Source: Pseudomonadales bacterium
Lineage (GTDB): Bacteria > Pseudomonadota > Gammaproteobacteria > Pseudomonadales > Azotimanducaceae
Direction of reading: 5' to 3'
DNA: 64,000 bases
Assembly: GCA_023300545.1 (NCBI GenBank)
Contig: JALZVT010000010.1
Span: forward strand, 1-64,000
Shown: in pieces, positions 27,529 to 35,488 of the stretch
How positions within the stretch are numbered: position 1 is the stretch's first letter
Layout: each line of letters opens with the position of its first letter
The notes under the pieces: model-generated
What the model saw: only the letters and a program-made list of their open reading frames with translations
Databases searched by the model: none
Told to the model about the DNA's origin: nothing
Made by a program: the position numbers and the translations under genes

Positions 27529-28541
27529 ATGAAGAGCAGGTGCTTCGCACCGATATTCAAACCCGGGCTGAGGCCTTCCCTAACATCGGCCCAGCCAATC
27601 ACGAGATCTGCTTCACCAACGTGGTCTCGAATATCAAAGCCGGTGACAAACCGGCCCGGCTAGACCTGAGCGCCGGCCTGTTATACGCGGGTTTTTGCCA
27701 GCCCGCTGCGGTCAATGCCGTCTACGATTCACTGGCAAACAGCTGGCTCGGAGATTCGAAACCCAGGCGCGGTGGTAACCAAAGCCCAAACCAGTCTTTA
27801 ACAACACAGTCTCTAACAACAAAGGACACCGCTTTCACTCGCGAGTTTTGGCGGGCGCTGTGGCAACTGCTGGACAGCTCTGGTCACACTGATGCAGGCA
27901 GTCTCACAGCAAGAATTGCCGCATTGGGCGGCGTACTAGACCCCCGCTTCCAAGCGATTGCAGAAGCACAGAGTCACAACAACCCGGGTGCCGCCAAACC
28001 GCACACCCGCACGCCACCAGCAATGATCAATCTGGCGCAGCTCGCTAGCGCACCTGAACATTCTCTGGCCGCACAATTGCACAGCATGCTCACAGAAAAT
28101 GGCTACGACGCAGAGGTGCTGGATCGGCAAACGCTTGGACTGCACGCATTGCCAGCCGGCCTGCGCTACCTCAACACCCGTATTTTGCAAATGCATGACG
28201 TCTGGCATTTGGCCGCGGGCTACCGCACCACCAGCCTGCACGAAATCGCCATCAGTGCGTTTCAGCTGGCGCAATTCGGTCACAATTATTCAGCCATGTT
28301 TCTCGCCGTCGTATTAACGGTTGCGAGCACATCGCGGCCGGAAGGCTTACCCATATTGCTCCAGATCATCAGCGAAGCCTGGCGGCACGGCCGCAGCTGC
28401 CCTTCGTTTATGGCCATCGACTGGGAACAGGAATGGCACAAGCCCATAGACGAGATTCGAGCGGAACAAGGCATTGTGGCGTTTAACAGTGCATTGCCAG
28501 CCGATCTACTTGAGACACTGGCGCAAGCAAACGAAGGCTAA
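27519..28541 (+). CDS. Second COQ4-like protein with N-terminal extension
   Basis: The C-terminal half of this 340-residue protein matches the COQ4 pattern. The metal motif HDxxH-x11-E is exact (His226, Asp227, His230, Glu242; MHDVWHLAAGYRTTSLHEIA), and the end has GRSCPSFMAIDWEQEWHKPI, parallel to the COQ4 C-terminus. Residues 1-170 are an extension of no recognised family, including a small duplicated NQSLTT/QSLTT insert from a 15-base tandem repeat at 27792-27821. Start codon overlap with the TetR gene suggests coupling. A T-rich stretch follows the stop, without a clear hairpin. Confidence 0.72.
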   Translation: MHLNEEQVLRTDIQTRAEAFPNIGPANHEICFTNVVSNIKAGDKPARLDLSAGLLYAGFCQPAAVNAVYDSLANSWLGDSKPRRGGNQSPNQSLTTQSLTTKDTAFTREFWRALWQLLDSSGHTDAGSLTARIAALGGVLDPRFQAIAEAQSHNNPGAAKPHTRTPPAMINLAQLASAPEHSLAAQLHSMLTENGYDAEVLDRQTLGLHALPAGLRYLNTRILQMHDVWHLAAGYRTTSLHEIAISAFQLAQFGHNYSAMFLAVVLTVASTSRPEGLPILLQIISEAWRHGRSCPSFMAIDWEQEWHKPIDEIRAEQGIVAFNSALPADLLETLAQANEG

Positions 28542-28570
28542 GCACGCTGTTTCTTTTTTGGGAGGGGGGA

Positions 28571-29050
28571 TTATTGTTGCTTCAGTTGCTGCATCAAGCT
28601 ATCCAGCTGCTCATCCATCCCAGCCTGACGATCATTTAGTGTTGCCGCTGCGCGTTGGGCGGCACCCATCAGTTCTGGCGCCGCTCGGTAAGCGTCGCCG
28701 ACAGAACTAGGCATTTGAAAATTCACAGCGTCAGACCCTGACCCCGCGCGCGCTTCACTAACAGCAGGAGCGACGTTCCACTCTGAACCCATGGTGGTTG
28801 TACGTGAGTTATCGACACTGATCTTGGCGGCAACCACCTGCTCCGGCGGTAACTCCCCAAACTCCCAGATGCCCTGCTCGTTTTTCCACCGATACATTTC
28901 CATCGGCTCTGCGGGAACAATATCGGCCACCGCGTCGTCGAGCATCTGATCGACGGCCAAAATGGGTTTGCCATCCGGTCCATCAAAGACAAACAACAGC
29001 GCACAGGAACCGACCAGCATGGCCAACAGCAAAAAGGAAAACAGCTTCAT
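28571..29050 (-). CDS. Exported DUF4124-like protein
   Basis: A small protein of 159 residues with an N-terminal signal or anchor (MKLFSFLLLAMLVGSCALLF; a cysteine at 16 could be lipidated). The short segment MYRWKNEQGIWEFGELPPEQ resembles the DUF4124 Tyr-Trp beta motif found in many gammaproteobacterial envelope proteins. The C-terminal half is Ala/Gln-rich helix. Function is unknown. Two hairpins separate it from the aldehyde dehydrogenase gene upstream. Confidence 0.65.
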   Translation of the reverse strand: MKLFSFLLLAMLVGSCALLFVFDGPDGKPILAVDQMLDDAVADIVPAEPMEMYRWKNEQGIWEFGELPPEQVVAAKISVDNSRTTTMGSEWNVAPAVSEARAGSGSDAVNFQMPSSVGDAYRAAPELMGAAQRAAATLNDRQAGMDEQLDSLMQQLKQQ

Positions 29051-29062
29051 CGCTTTAGTTTA

Positions 29063-29138
29063 CTCGTGCCTTCGGTAAAAAACCGACCGCACGAGCAGGT
29101 TGCAACGTTAACTGGAGCACACTTTGCGCGTACTCCAG
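29063..29138 (-). terminator. Two hairpins between the aldehyde dehydrogenase and the DUF4124-like gene
   Basis: The 134-base gap holds one inverted repeat at 29112-29138 (CTGGAG/CTCCAG arms) and another at 29063-29095 (CTCGTGC/GCACGAG outer arms, CGGT/ACCG inner arms around a T5 loop). Neither has a downstream T-tract, so termination is likely but not certain. Confidence 0.4.
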
Positions 29139-29184
29139 CCAGTACCCAAACAAACGGAGGGCACTTAACCACTGACTGCGCGGA

Positions 29185-30624
29185 TTAGCCCGCAGCGTTG
29201 TAGCCAAGAATCGCCTTCACTTCCAGGAACTCCTCAAGCCCATAGCGGCCAAACTCACGACCGTTTCCAGACTGCTTGTAGCCACCAAAGGGGGCCTGGT
29301 TGTTCACCGGCGCGCCATTCAAATGCACATTACCCGTGCGAATTTGACGAGCAATTTTCTTTGCACGATCTTCGCTTCCAGAAATGTAGCCCGACAGCCC
29401 GTACAGAGTTTCGTTGGCGATCCGCACCGCGTCAGCATCATCCTCGTAGCCAATCAATGACAGAACCGGGCCAAAAATTTCTTCTTGAGCAATAGTCATG
29501 TCGTTGGTGACGTGCGAGAACACAGTTGGCTTCACAAAATAGCCCGCGTTTAAACCTTCAGGACGGCCGGCACCGCCAACCTGCAAGTTAGCGCCTTCGT
29601 CGATGCCTTTTTGGATCAACGCCTGAATTTTCTCGTACTGCACGGCAGATACCACCGGGCCAATAGCGACGCCTTCGGCTTTCGGGTCGCCAACGGTGAC
29701 GTTTTCTGCCGCTGCCTTGGCAATGGCAGCAGCTTCATCCATGCGCGCGTTGGGAACCAGCATGCGAGTGGGCGCGTTACAGCTCTGCCCTGAATTCATG
29801 CACAGACCAAACACATCACGAGAAATCGCTTTCTCCAGGTCCGCGTCGTCAAGAATGATGTTTGCCGATTTGCCACCAAGCTCTTGTGCAACCCGTTTTA
29901 CCGAAGGGGCAGCAGCCTTTGCCACCTCAACGCCGGCACGGGTGGAACCCGTGAACGACATCATATCGATCTGTGGATGGCTGGACATCGCGGCGCCTAC
30001 CGATGGACCGTCACCGTTAATCAGGTTAAACACGCCCGCTGGAACGCCAGCATCGTGCATGACTTCAGCGAATAAGATGGCGTTATTGGGTGCGACTTCT
30101 GATGGCTTGAGCACCATGGTACAGCCCGCAGCAAGAGCCGGAGCGACCTTGCAGGCGATCTGGTTTAGCGGCCAGTTCCATGGGGTGATGAACCCGCAGA
30201 CCCCAACCGGCTCGCGGATAACCCGGGCAGTGCCCAGATCTTCCTCGAATTCGAAATCTTTCAGTACCTGCAGTGTGGTCATGAAGTGACCCAGTCCGGA
30301 TGGTGCTTGGGCTGCGTTAGCCAGCGGCATCGGCGCACCCATTTCATCAGAAATGGCCTCGGCCATGGCCGGTAGGAACTTCTTGTAGGAGGCGATAATG
30401 CGCTCCAGAAGGTCGATTCGCTCTTGCTTACTGGTCAGCGAAAAGCTTTCGAAGGCGTTCGCAGCGGCCTGTACCGCTCGATCAGCGTCAGCCGGGTTAC
30501 CCATTGCGATCTGATTGACCACCTGTTCAGTGGCAGGATTGATAACATCCAAGCGGTCTTGCCCCAGAGGCTCAACCCACTCGCCGTTGATATAAAATTT
30601 GGTCGCGTTTGCCAGATCAGCCAT
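29185..30624 (-). CDS. NAD(P)-dependent aldehyde dehydrogenase family protein
   Basis: This 479-residue ALDH oxidises an aldehyde to the acid. Visible motifs are FITPWNWPLNQIACKVAPAL (cofactor and catalytic Asn region), ELGGKSANIILDDADLE (general base Glu), GQSCNAPTRM (catalytic Cys) and EEIFGPVLSLIGYED. The chosen ATG has a clean AAGGAGA site; an upstream frame extension has none. The overall look is of an aldehyde dehydrogenase with aliphatic or semialdehyde substrates. It is divergent from the small monooxygenase and the acyltransferase operon. Confidence 0.93.
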   Translation of the reverse strand: MADLANATKFYINGEWVEPLGQDRLDVINPATEQVVNQIAMGNPADADRAVQAAANAFESFSLTSKQERIDLLERIIASYKKFLPAMAEAISDEMGAPMPLANAAQAPSGLGHFMTTLQVLKDFEFEEDLGTARVIREPVGVCGFITPWNWPLNQIACKVAPALAAGCTMVLKPSEVAPNNAILFAEVMHDAGVPAGVFNLINGDGPSVGAAMSSHPQIDMMSFTGSTRAGVEVAKAAAPSVKRVAQELGGKSANIILDDADLEKAISRDVFGLCMNSGQSCNAPTRMLVPNARMDEAAAIAKAAAENVTVGDPKAEGVAIGPVVSAVQYEKIQALIQKGIDEGANLQVGGAGRPEGLNAGYFVKPTVFSHVTNDMTIAQEEIFGPVLSLIGYEDDADAVRIANETLYGLSGYISGSEDRAKKIARQIRTGNVHLNGAPVNNQAPFGGYKQSGNGREFGRYGLEEFLEVKAILGYNAAG

Positions 30625-30783
30625 GCTGTCTCTCCTTAAATACGGTACTTCAGTGTCATAACCTCGGCTAAAATGCCAAAAAGCGTGACCTGGATACTTT
30701 AAGGCCAGGGTATCCCACAGGGCAACTCTGCCGACCACTGAACGCAATCAGCGTAATCACCCATAGAATCAAAAGGAAACCCC

Positions 30784-31092
30784 ATGATACTTGTGCTCGC
30801 CAATATCGAATCCACAGAAGCAGCTATAGATGAGATGAAAGCCGCTATAGCCGCAATGGAAATCGCCAGCCAAGCTGAAGCGGGCTGCATCAGCTATCGC
30901 TTCACTCAGGAGTTGTCGCACCCCCACAAAATGGTTGTGGTTGAGCAGTGGGAATCGGTTGAAGCCTTGATAGAGCACTTTGGCGCCCCGCACATGGCAG
31001 CTTTTGGTGAGGCCATGGCAAAAAACCCACCCGTGAATGTGGATGCGCAAATGTACGACCTTGGTCCAGGCCAACCGCTACCCCAAAGGTAA
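30784..31092 (+). CDS. Antibiotic-biosynthesis-monooxygenase (ABM) domain protein
   Basis: A 102-residue single ABM-fold protein (dimeric ferredoxin-like barrel), similar to YgiN-type quinol monooxygenases. Typical segments are AEAGCISYRFTQELSHPHKM and VEQWESVEALIEHFGAPHMA. Such cofactor-free enzymes oxidise quinols or polyketides, or act as heme or lipid-aldehyde scavengers. A good AAGGAAA site precedes the ATG. It may be read together with the acyltransferase operon 109 bases downstream, though a hairpin lies between. Confidence 0.85.
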   Translation: MILVLANIESTEAAIDEMKAAIAAMEIASQAEAGCISYRFTQELSHPHKMVVVEQWESVEALIEHFGAPHMAAFGEAMAKNPPVNVDAQMYDLGPGQPLPQR

Positions 31093-31103
31093 ATGTAACG
31101 CGC

Positions 31104-31119
31104 GTGCGACTTCTCGCAC
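31104..31119 (+). terminator. Hairpin after the ABM gene
   Basis: Six perfect GC-rich pairs close a CTTC loop (GTGCGA-CTTC-TCGCAC) 11 bases past the ABM stop. There is no T-run, so it may be a weak terminator or 3'-end stabiliser. Confidence 0.4.
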
Positions 31120-31144
31120 AGCGCTGTGAGAGATTACCTGTTAG

Positions 31145-31160
31145 CGAATATCTAGATTCG
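31145..31160 (+). promoter_or_regulatory. Inverted repeat upstream of the acyltransferase operon
   Basis: CGAAT-ATCTAG-ATTCG lies 42-57 bases upstream of the first gene of the acyltransferase/diiron/desaturase operon. It is the only palindrome in the leader and could be an operator; no confident -10/-35 pair was identified. Confidence 0.3.
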
Positions 31161-31201
31161 AACTACTCTTCCCCAGAGCTTGCACGTTAGGGAGGAGTAG
31201 A

Positions 31202-31948
31202 ATGCTTGAACTGGGAACGGCACAAACAGATGCCGACTTTGATGACGCCTACCGGTTTTGGTATGACATCTACGTAGGTGAAATGGGTCGTCACCTGAAC
31301 GACCCCAACACCTCGCACGAACACCGACGGCTCTACGACCCGTTGGCCACCGCAGGCTCCCTGTGCATCGCGCGACGCGAAGGGCAGGTTGTAGGCACCG
31401 TTCTGTCTACACCCATCGCCAATCCTACCGCTGACAAATACCGCACGCTGTACGGTCTGACCGACCTGTCTGCGGAAGAAAACTGGGCAACCGCCATCAC
31501 TACAAAGCTGATGGTCGCCGCGCCATTACGAAAAACCAGACTGCCTCTGCGGCTCGCATTCGCCACCTATAACTGGGGGCTGCATGTCGGAATCAAGCAC
31601 AACTACATCGACTGCAACGATCACCTCGTTCGTCTGTTTAGCCGCCTTGGGTATCAAGAACATCTGCCGTCGCTATTCCTAAAAGAATACGGGGCCGTTA
31701 ACTCACTGCGACTGGATATCACCGACGAAGAACATTTGCGCAAAGTGGCATCGCCATTCTTGCCGGCTCTACGGCGGTTCCTGCGTGAACAGGGTCTGCC
31801 AACGGGCGACTTGGATTCAAAATCTCCAGCACAAGAAAATGCCGCGCAAGTGCCGCCGGCAATCACACAGGCCTTCGACAGATACCGGCCGCACCCGATT
31901 GCTGCTCGGCTAGCAGGTCAGCAACACAAAACCGCAACTGCCTCTTAA
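31202..31948 (+). CDS. FeeM-like N-acyl amino acid synthase (GNAT fold)
   Basis: The 248-residue protein looks like the long-chain N-acyl amino acid synthase (FeeM) branch of the GNAT/autoinducer-synthase fold, which transfers a fatty acyl group from acyl-ACP to an amine. The N-terminus (DDAYRFWYDIYVGEMGRHLN), the central strand (SLCIARREGQVVGTVLSTPI) and a conserved basic patch (TTKLMVAAPLRKTRLPLRLA) support this. A strong GGGAGGAG ribosome site precedes the ATG. It heads an operon with a diiron enzyme (41-base gap) and a desaturase. Donor and acceptor are unknown. Confidence 0.75.
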   Translation: MLELGTAQTDADFDDAYRFWYDIYVGEMGRHLNDPNTSHEHRRLYDPLATAGSLCIARREGQVVGTVLSTPIANPTADKYRTLYGLTDLSAEENWATAITTKLMVAAPLRKTRLPLRLAFATYNWGLHVGIKHNYIDCNDHLVRLFSRLGYQEHLPSLFLKEYGAVNSLRLDITDEEHLRKVASPFLPALRRFLREQGLPTGDLDSKSPAQENAAQVPPAITQAFDRYRPHPIAARLAGQQHKTATAS

Positions 31949-31989
31949 CTTATCTCTCACTTAGCTCTCACCTAAAAAGGTCATTACTA

Positions 31990-32802
31990 ATGAATGCCAA
32001 TGAACAATTAGCTACCGCTTTCGAAGACGTTATTGCCAAGTTTAACAATAGCCCCGGCATGCGCCGCTTTCGCGATGGCAACATCACCAAAGCGCATTAC
32101 GCCGCCCTCCTGAGAGAGGTGTATTTCTATGCTCGAGAAAACCCGCAACTGCAAGCGGGTGCCACCTTGTATTTCCAAGGTCAGCAGCGCGAGATGGTAA
32201 AAGACTTCCTACGCCACGCAACCTCAGAAATTGGCCATGACCAATTGGCACTAAACGACATGGAAGCGTTGGGTTTCGACACCACCGGCATCAAAGAGGG
32301 TCGACCACTGCCCTCCACAATGGCACTGACAGCCTTTCCCTATTACCAGATCACTGGCAAAAACGCGGTGGGCTATCTTGGCTATCTGTACTTTCTCGAG
32401 TTCATGCCCGTGCGCAGCGGCGCGGAATACATCGCCGGACTAACCAAGCTACAGGTGCCTTTCGAAGCAACCACGTTCCTGCAAGATCATTCTGTGATTG
32501 ACGTTGGCCACACCAAGGCTATGACAAAGTACGCTGACACCATCACAACATGTCAACGTGACATCGATGATGTGATTTACGCGATGCGTGTAACGGGTGA
32601 ACTGTATAGCACCTTTGTTGAGCGCACATTTCAAAGCGTAGACGCCGAAGGCATGGCGGGAGAACAGTATGGCGTGGATCAGCCAGAGTCGAGCAGCCTA
32701 GCGCCGCAACGCGCCAGTAAAACACCAACCGCAGCACCACAAGAGTCGGTCACTGCCGATGTAGACGAAGTATTAGCAGAAGAAGCCGTGGTCGCTGCCT
32801 GA
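31990..32802 (+). CDS. Heme-oxygenase-like diiron oxidase (HDO) family enzyme
   Basis: This 270-residue helical protein belongs to the iron-containing redox enzymes related to TenA/CADD/UndA. A full set of candidate diiron ligands is visible: Glu80 and His83 (ATSEIGHDQ), Glu137 (YFLEFMP), and His167, Asp171, His174 (QDHSVIDVGHTK). The Glu-x2-His and His-x3-Asp-x2-His spacing is like UndA, as I recall it, which decarboxylates fatty acids. The last 50 residues are a disordered acidic tail. It overlaps the desaturase start by one base (TGATG), so the two are tightly coupled. The substrate is unknown. Confidence 0.8.
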   Translation: MNANEQLATAFEDVIAKFNNSPGMRRFRDGNITKAHYAALLREVYFYARENPQLQAGATLYFQGQQREMVKDFLRHATSEIGHDQLALNDMEALGFDTTGIKEGRPLPSTMALTAFPYYQITGKNAVGYLGYLYFLEFMPVRSGAEYIAGLTKLQVPFEATTFLQDHSVIDVGHTKAMTKYADTITTCQRDIDDVIYAMRVTGELYSTFVERTFQSVDAEGMAGEQYGVDQPESSSLAPQRASKTPTAAPQESVTADVDEVLAEEAVVAA

Positions 32803-33914
32803 TGAACGCACTCACTCGTACCACCATGCCTGGGAAAATTCGCGACTATCTGCGCCGTGCAGACGTCGCTGAGCAGCTCAAAGATTTGCGTAAGTTATCG
32901 CCGTGGCGATTTTCCGCCGACGTTCTGGGCAACTATCTGGCAATAGCCGCAGTAATCGCCGGCGTGGCCCTGCTTGCTGACGGCGTTACTGGTATGAGTT
33001 GGGTGACCACCGCTGCAATAATGGTTCCAGCCTGGTTAGGCGCCATCGTTGTTATCGCCGCCCGTCAGCACGCGCTGCTGGTACTGATGCACGAAGGCGC
33101 ACACCGCACCGTCAGTACCGATCGCGGTGTTAACGACACGCTATCAGACTTGCTGTGCGGGGCGCCCCTGCTTGTCAGCGTCCGCAGTTATCGAGCCGAT
33201 CATCTAACCCATCATCAACATTTGAACAGCGCCGCAGACCCCGACTGGTGCCGTAAAACAGATGACCGGCAACAACGCGCGCAATGGCACTTCCCAGCTA
33301 CACAACCGCTCGGCCAGGTGCTCGCAAAACTGTATGGCTACAGCGTGACCTATCTACTCAACTCTCTAGCGGCAAATCGTGCCTCACAAAACACGGCCGT
33401 AAGCACCCACACAGCCGTTGCAGCGCCAGTTGGTCCGAGCGATGCCACCTTGAGCAGGCTGCGTTACGCACTGTACGGCGGCGTTGCACTCGCCCTCACG
33501 TTCACAGATTCCTGGCTGGGCTTTGTGGCGTTGTGGTTAGCGCCAATGTTGTTGGTGTTACCGCTGATCATGCGAGTGCGCAGCATCGCAGAGCACTTTG
33601 CACTGCGGCACGATCATGCGTTAACCCAATCACGCACAGTGCGGGCGGGTCTGTTAGAGCGAGCGCTGCTCGCCCCCCACCACATCGGACTACACATCGA
33701 CCACCACATGCTAGCCTCGGTGCCGTACTTCAATCTACCCGCACTGCACAGGTTGCTCCTAGACTGTCCTTACTACGCAGAAAACGCGCACTTAAACGAC
33801 GGGTATTTTCTGCGCAGACGCCGCCACTACGCAGGCATTCACGTCTCACCCGCGCTACCGCTACTGGCCGACGACATGTACACCCAGCAATCAGAACGCC
33901 TCGCGATGGGCTAG
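32802..33914 (+). CDS. Membrane fatty acid desaturase family protein
   Basis: An integral membrane diiron enzyme of 370 residues with the three histidine boxes of acyl desaturases/hydroxylases: HEGAH (97-101), HLTHH (134-138) and HIDHH (298-302), plus AEHF near 263. Hydrophobic hairpins lie at about 42-62, 68-88, 225-235 and 240-258. It oxidises an acyl chain or acyl conjugate, probably one made or processed by the two preceding genes. It ends the operon; a strong hairpin follows 15 bases after its stop. Confidence 0.87.
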   Translation: MNALTRTTMPGKIRDYLRRADVAEQLKDLRKLSPWRFSADVLGNYLAIAAVIAGVALLADGVTGMSWVTTAAIMVPAWLGAIVVIAARQHALLVLMHEGAHRTVSTDRGVNDTLSDLLCGAPLLVSVRSYRADHLTHHQHLNSAADPDWCRKTDDRQQRAQWHFPATQPLGQVLAKLYGYSVTYLLNSLAANRASQNTAVSTHTAVAAPVGPSDATLSRLRYALYGGVALALTFTDSWLGFVALWLAPMLLVLPLIMRVRSIAEHFALRHDHALTQSRTVRAGLLERALLAPHHIGLHIDHHMLASVPYFNLPALHRLLLDCPYYAENAHLNDGYFLRRRRHYAGIHVSPALPLLADDMYTQQSERLAMG

Positions 33915-33929
33915 TAAATGCTCGGAGTC

Positions 33930-33951
33930 GGCAGCGCACAACAGCGCTGCC
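33930..33951 (+). terminator. Terminator-like hairpin closing the acyltransferase/diiron/desaturase operon
   Basis: Eight perfect GC-rich pairs (GGCAGCGC/GCGCTGCC) around an ACAACA loop, followed by ATCTT. The T-tract is weak, but stem strength and placement 15 bases after the stop fit termination. Confidence 0.6.
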
Positions 33952-34006
33952 ATCTTCCCCACATACCACCCTATACTGGCGGCTCGCCTAACCACCGAGC
34001 CTAGCC

Positions 34007-35383
34007 CTGTCTGATCAGCAGCCCCCGCCAAAATCTTCAAGCCCGTTCGCCTACAACGACCGGCTATGGCACCGACGTATCTGGAAACTCTCCTGGCCCA
34101 TTATTTTGGCCAACCTCACAGTGCCATTGGTGGGCACCGTAGACACGGCCGTGATGGGTCACATGCCCAGCGCCAATTACATCGCGGCTGTCGCGTTAGG
34201 CGCAATGTTGTACTCATCGGTGTACTGGCTGTTTGGCTTTCTACGAATGGGGACCACTGCACTGGTGGCCCAGGCACACGGCGCCGGCAACGACGATGAG
34301 CTGCGCGCCTCTCTGTGGCGCGGCGCACTCATGGCGGTGTGCATCGCATTGATTTTACTCGCTCTGAGCCCCGCCCTGATGGCAGGCGCCGCACTGCTCA
34401 TCAGCGCCGACCCAGCAGTCACCCCTTTGACACTTGAATATCTACAGATTCGCCTGTTTGGCGCGCCCGCCTACTTCGTCTACCTGGTTGTGCTCGGGGG
34501 GCTGTTTGGCACCCAACGAATGGGCACCACGATGTTGCTTACCCTGCTGTTCAACCTGTTGAACGTTGTGCTAGATCTGTTGTTTGTCGTCGTTTTCGAC
34601 TGGGGAGTGGCAGGAGTTGCCTGGGGTACTGTGTGCAGCGAATGGGTCGCGGCCGCCGTTGGCGTTCGCCTCATTTGGACGCCGCTGCAACTCGCGAATC
34701 TGCCCTCAAGCCGCTCGTTCTGGGCTCGTGGCAGTTGGGGCTCGCTGCTGGGTATGAGTCGCGATTTGCTGATCCGCACGTTTTTTGTCCAACTACCGTT
34801 CTTGCTCAATACACTAATGGCGGCCCGCCTGGGCAGCGTGGTGTTGGCCGGCAACGCCATTTTGATGCAATTCTTCTTTATCATTACCTACGCTCTCGAT
34901 GGCTTCGCCCACACGGCGGAAGCGCTTACCGGCTTTGCCGTCGGTTCGCGTCAGCGCGAATCCCTGCATAAAACCGCAATGTACTGCGGCATGTGGGCCA
35001 CAGGCCTCGGCATTATCAGCGCACTTATTCTCGCCCTGCTTGGCAGCTCACTCATAGGCGTTATGACCGACATCACCGGAGTACGCGCAAGCGCTCGAGA
35101 ATTCCTGCCTTGGGTGATCGGCTTGCCGCTGGCGGGTGTTGGTGCGTTCCTTTATGACGGGATCTATATCGGCGCCGGCGCGGCTCGCGAATTGCGCAAC
35201 GCAATGCTGCTCGCGGCCTTTGTCTATCTAGCGACCCTGGGCCTTGCCGCAAACTTCGGCACACTAAACAACCACACCCTGTGGCTGGGCATGCTGCTAT
35301 TTATGCTAGTCCGCAGCGGATTACTGGCTCTTGGCTACCCCCGCCTGTTACGACGTGTATTCAGTGACGATATGGCCCACTAA
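34007..35383 (+). CDS. MATE family efflux transporter (DinF-like), start codon uncertain
   Basis: A multidrug and toxin extrusion protein of about 458 residues with 12 hydrophobic helices. The family start (KLSWPIILANLTVPLVGTVD) and internal repeat (SWGSLLGMSRDLLIRTFFVQ) are clear. The annotated-looking TTG at 34106 would delete the LSWPII part of helix 1. The frame opens at 33989 with no ATG, GTG or TTG before that point, and CTG at 34007 gives a natural MSDQQ-type start. A TATACT -10-like box lies at 33972-33977. It may export the product of the preceding operon (inference). Confidence 0.83.
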   Translation: MSDQQPPPKSSSPFAYNDRLWHRRIWKLSWPIILANLTVPLVGTVDTAVMGHMPSANYIAAVALGAMLYSSVYWLFGFLRMGTTALVAQAHGAGNDDELRASLWRGALMAVCIALILLALSPALMAGAALLISADPAVTPLTLEYLQIRLFGAPAYFVYLVVLGGLFGTQRMGTTMLLTLLFNLLNVVLDLLFVVVFDWGVAGVAWGTVCSEWVAAAVGVRLIWTPLQLANLPSSRSFWARGSWGSLLGMSRDLLIRTFFVQLPFLLNTLMAARLGSVVLAGNAILMQFFFIITYALDGFAHTAEALTGFAVGSRQRESLHKTAMYCGMWATGLGIISALILALLGSSLIGVMTDITGVRASAREFLPWVIGLPLAGVGAFLYDGIYIGAGAARELRNAMLLAAFVYLATLGLAANFGTLNNHTLWLGMLLFMLVRSGLLALGYPRLLRRVFSDDMAH

Positions 35384-35407
35384 TTATGACGTTCATGTAC
35401 GCCTTTC

Positions 35408-35431
35408 CTGGCCTCCAACCGGCTAGGCCAG
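35408..35431 (+). terminator. Hairpin after the MATE gene
   Basis: Seven pairs (CTGGCCT/AGGCCAG) with a ten-base loop, flanked by TTTC and AAA, lie 25 bases past the MATE stop. It is terminator-like but lacks a T-run on the plus strand. Confidence 0.4.
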
Positions 35432-35488
35432 AAACTCCAGAGGAACGGTGCTACATTACCCCCAATTCTGGTCTGCCTCTGGATACGC

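Noticed and set aside
28542-28570. Rho-independent terminator after the second COQ4-like gene
   Set aside because: There is a T-rich run but no stem of more than three or four pairs before it.
31145-31160. lux-box or quorum-sensing operator for the FeeM-like gene
   Set aside because: The palindrome does not resemble a lux box, and no LuxR-type gene is nearby; kept only as an inverted repeat.
33284-33991. 235-residue plus-strand frame overlapping the desaturase in another frame
   Set aside because: Arg/Ser/His-rich translation without motifs; the desaturase frame carries all histidine boxes.
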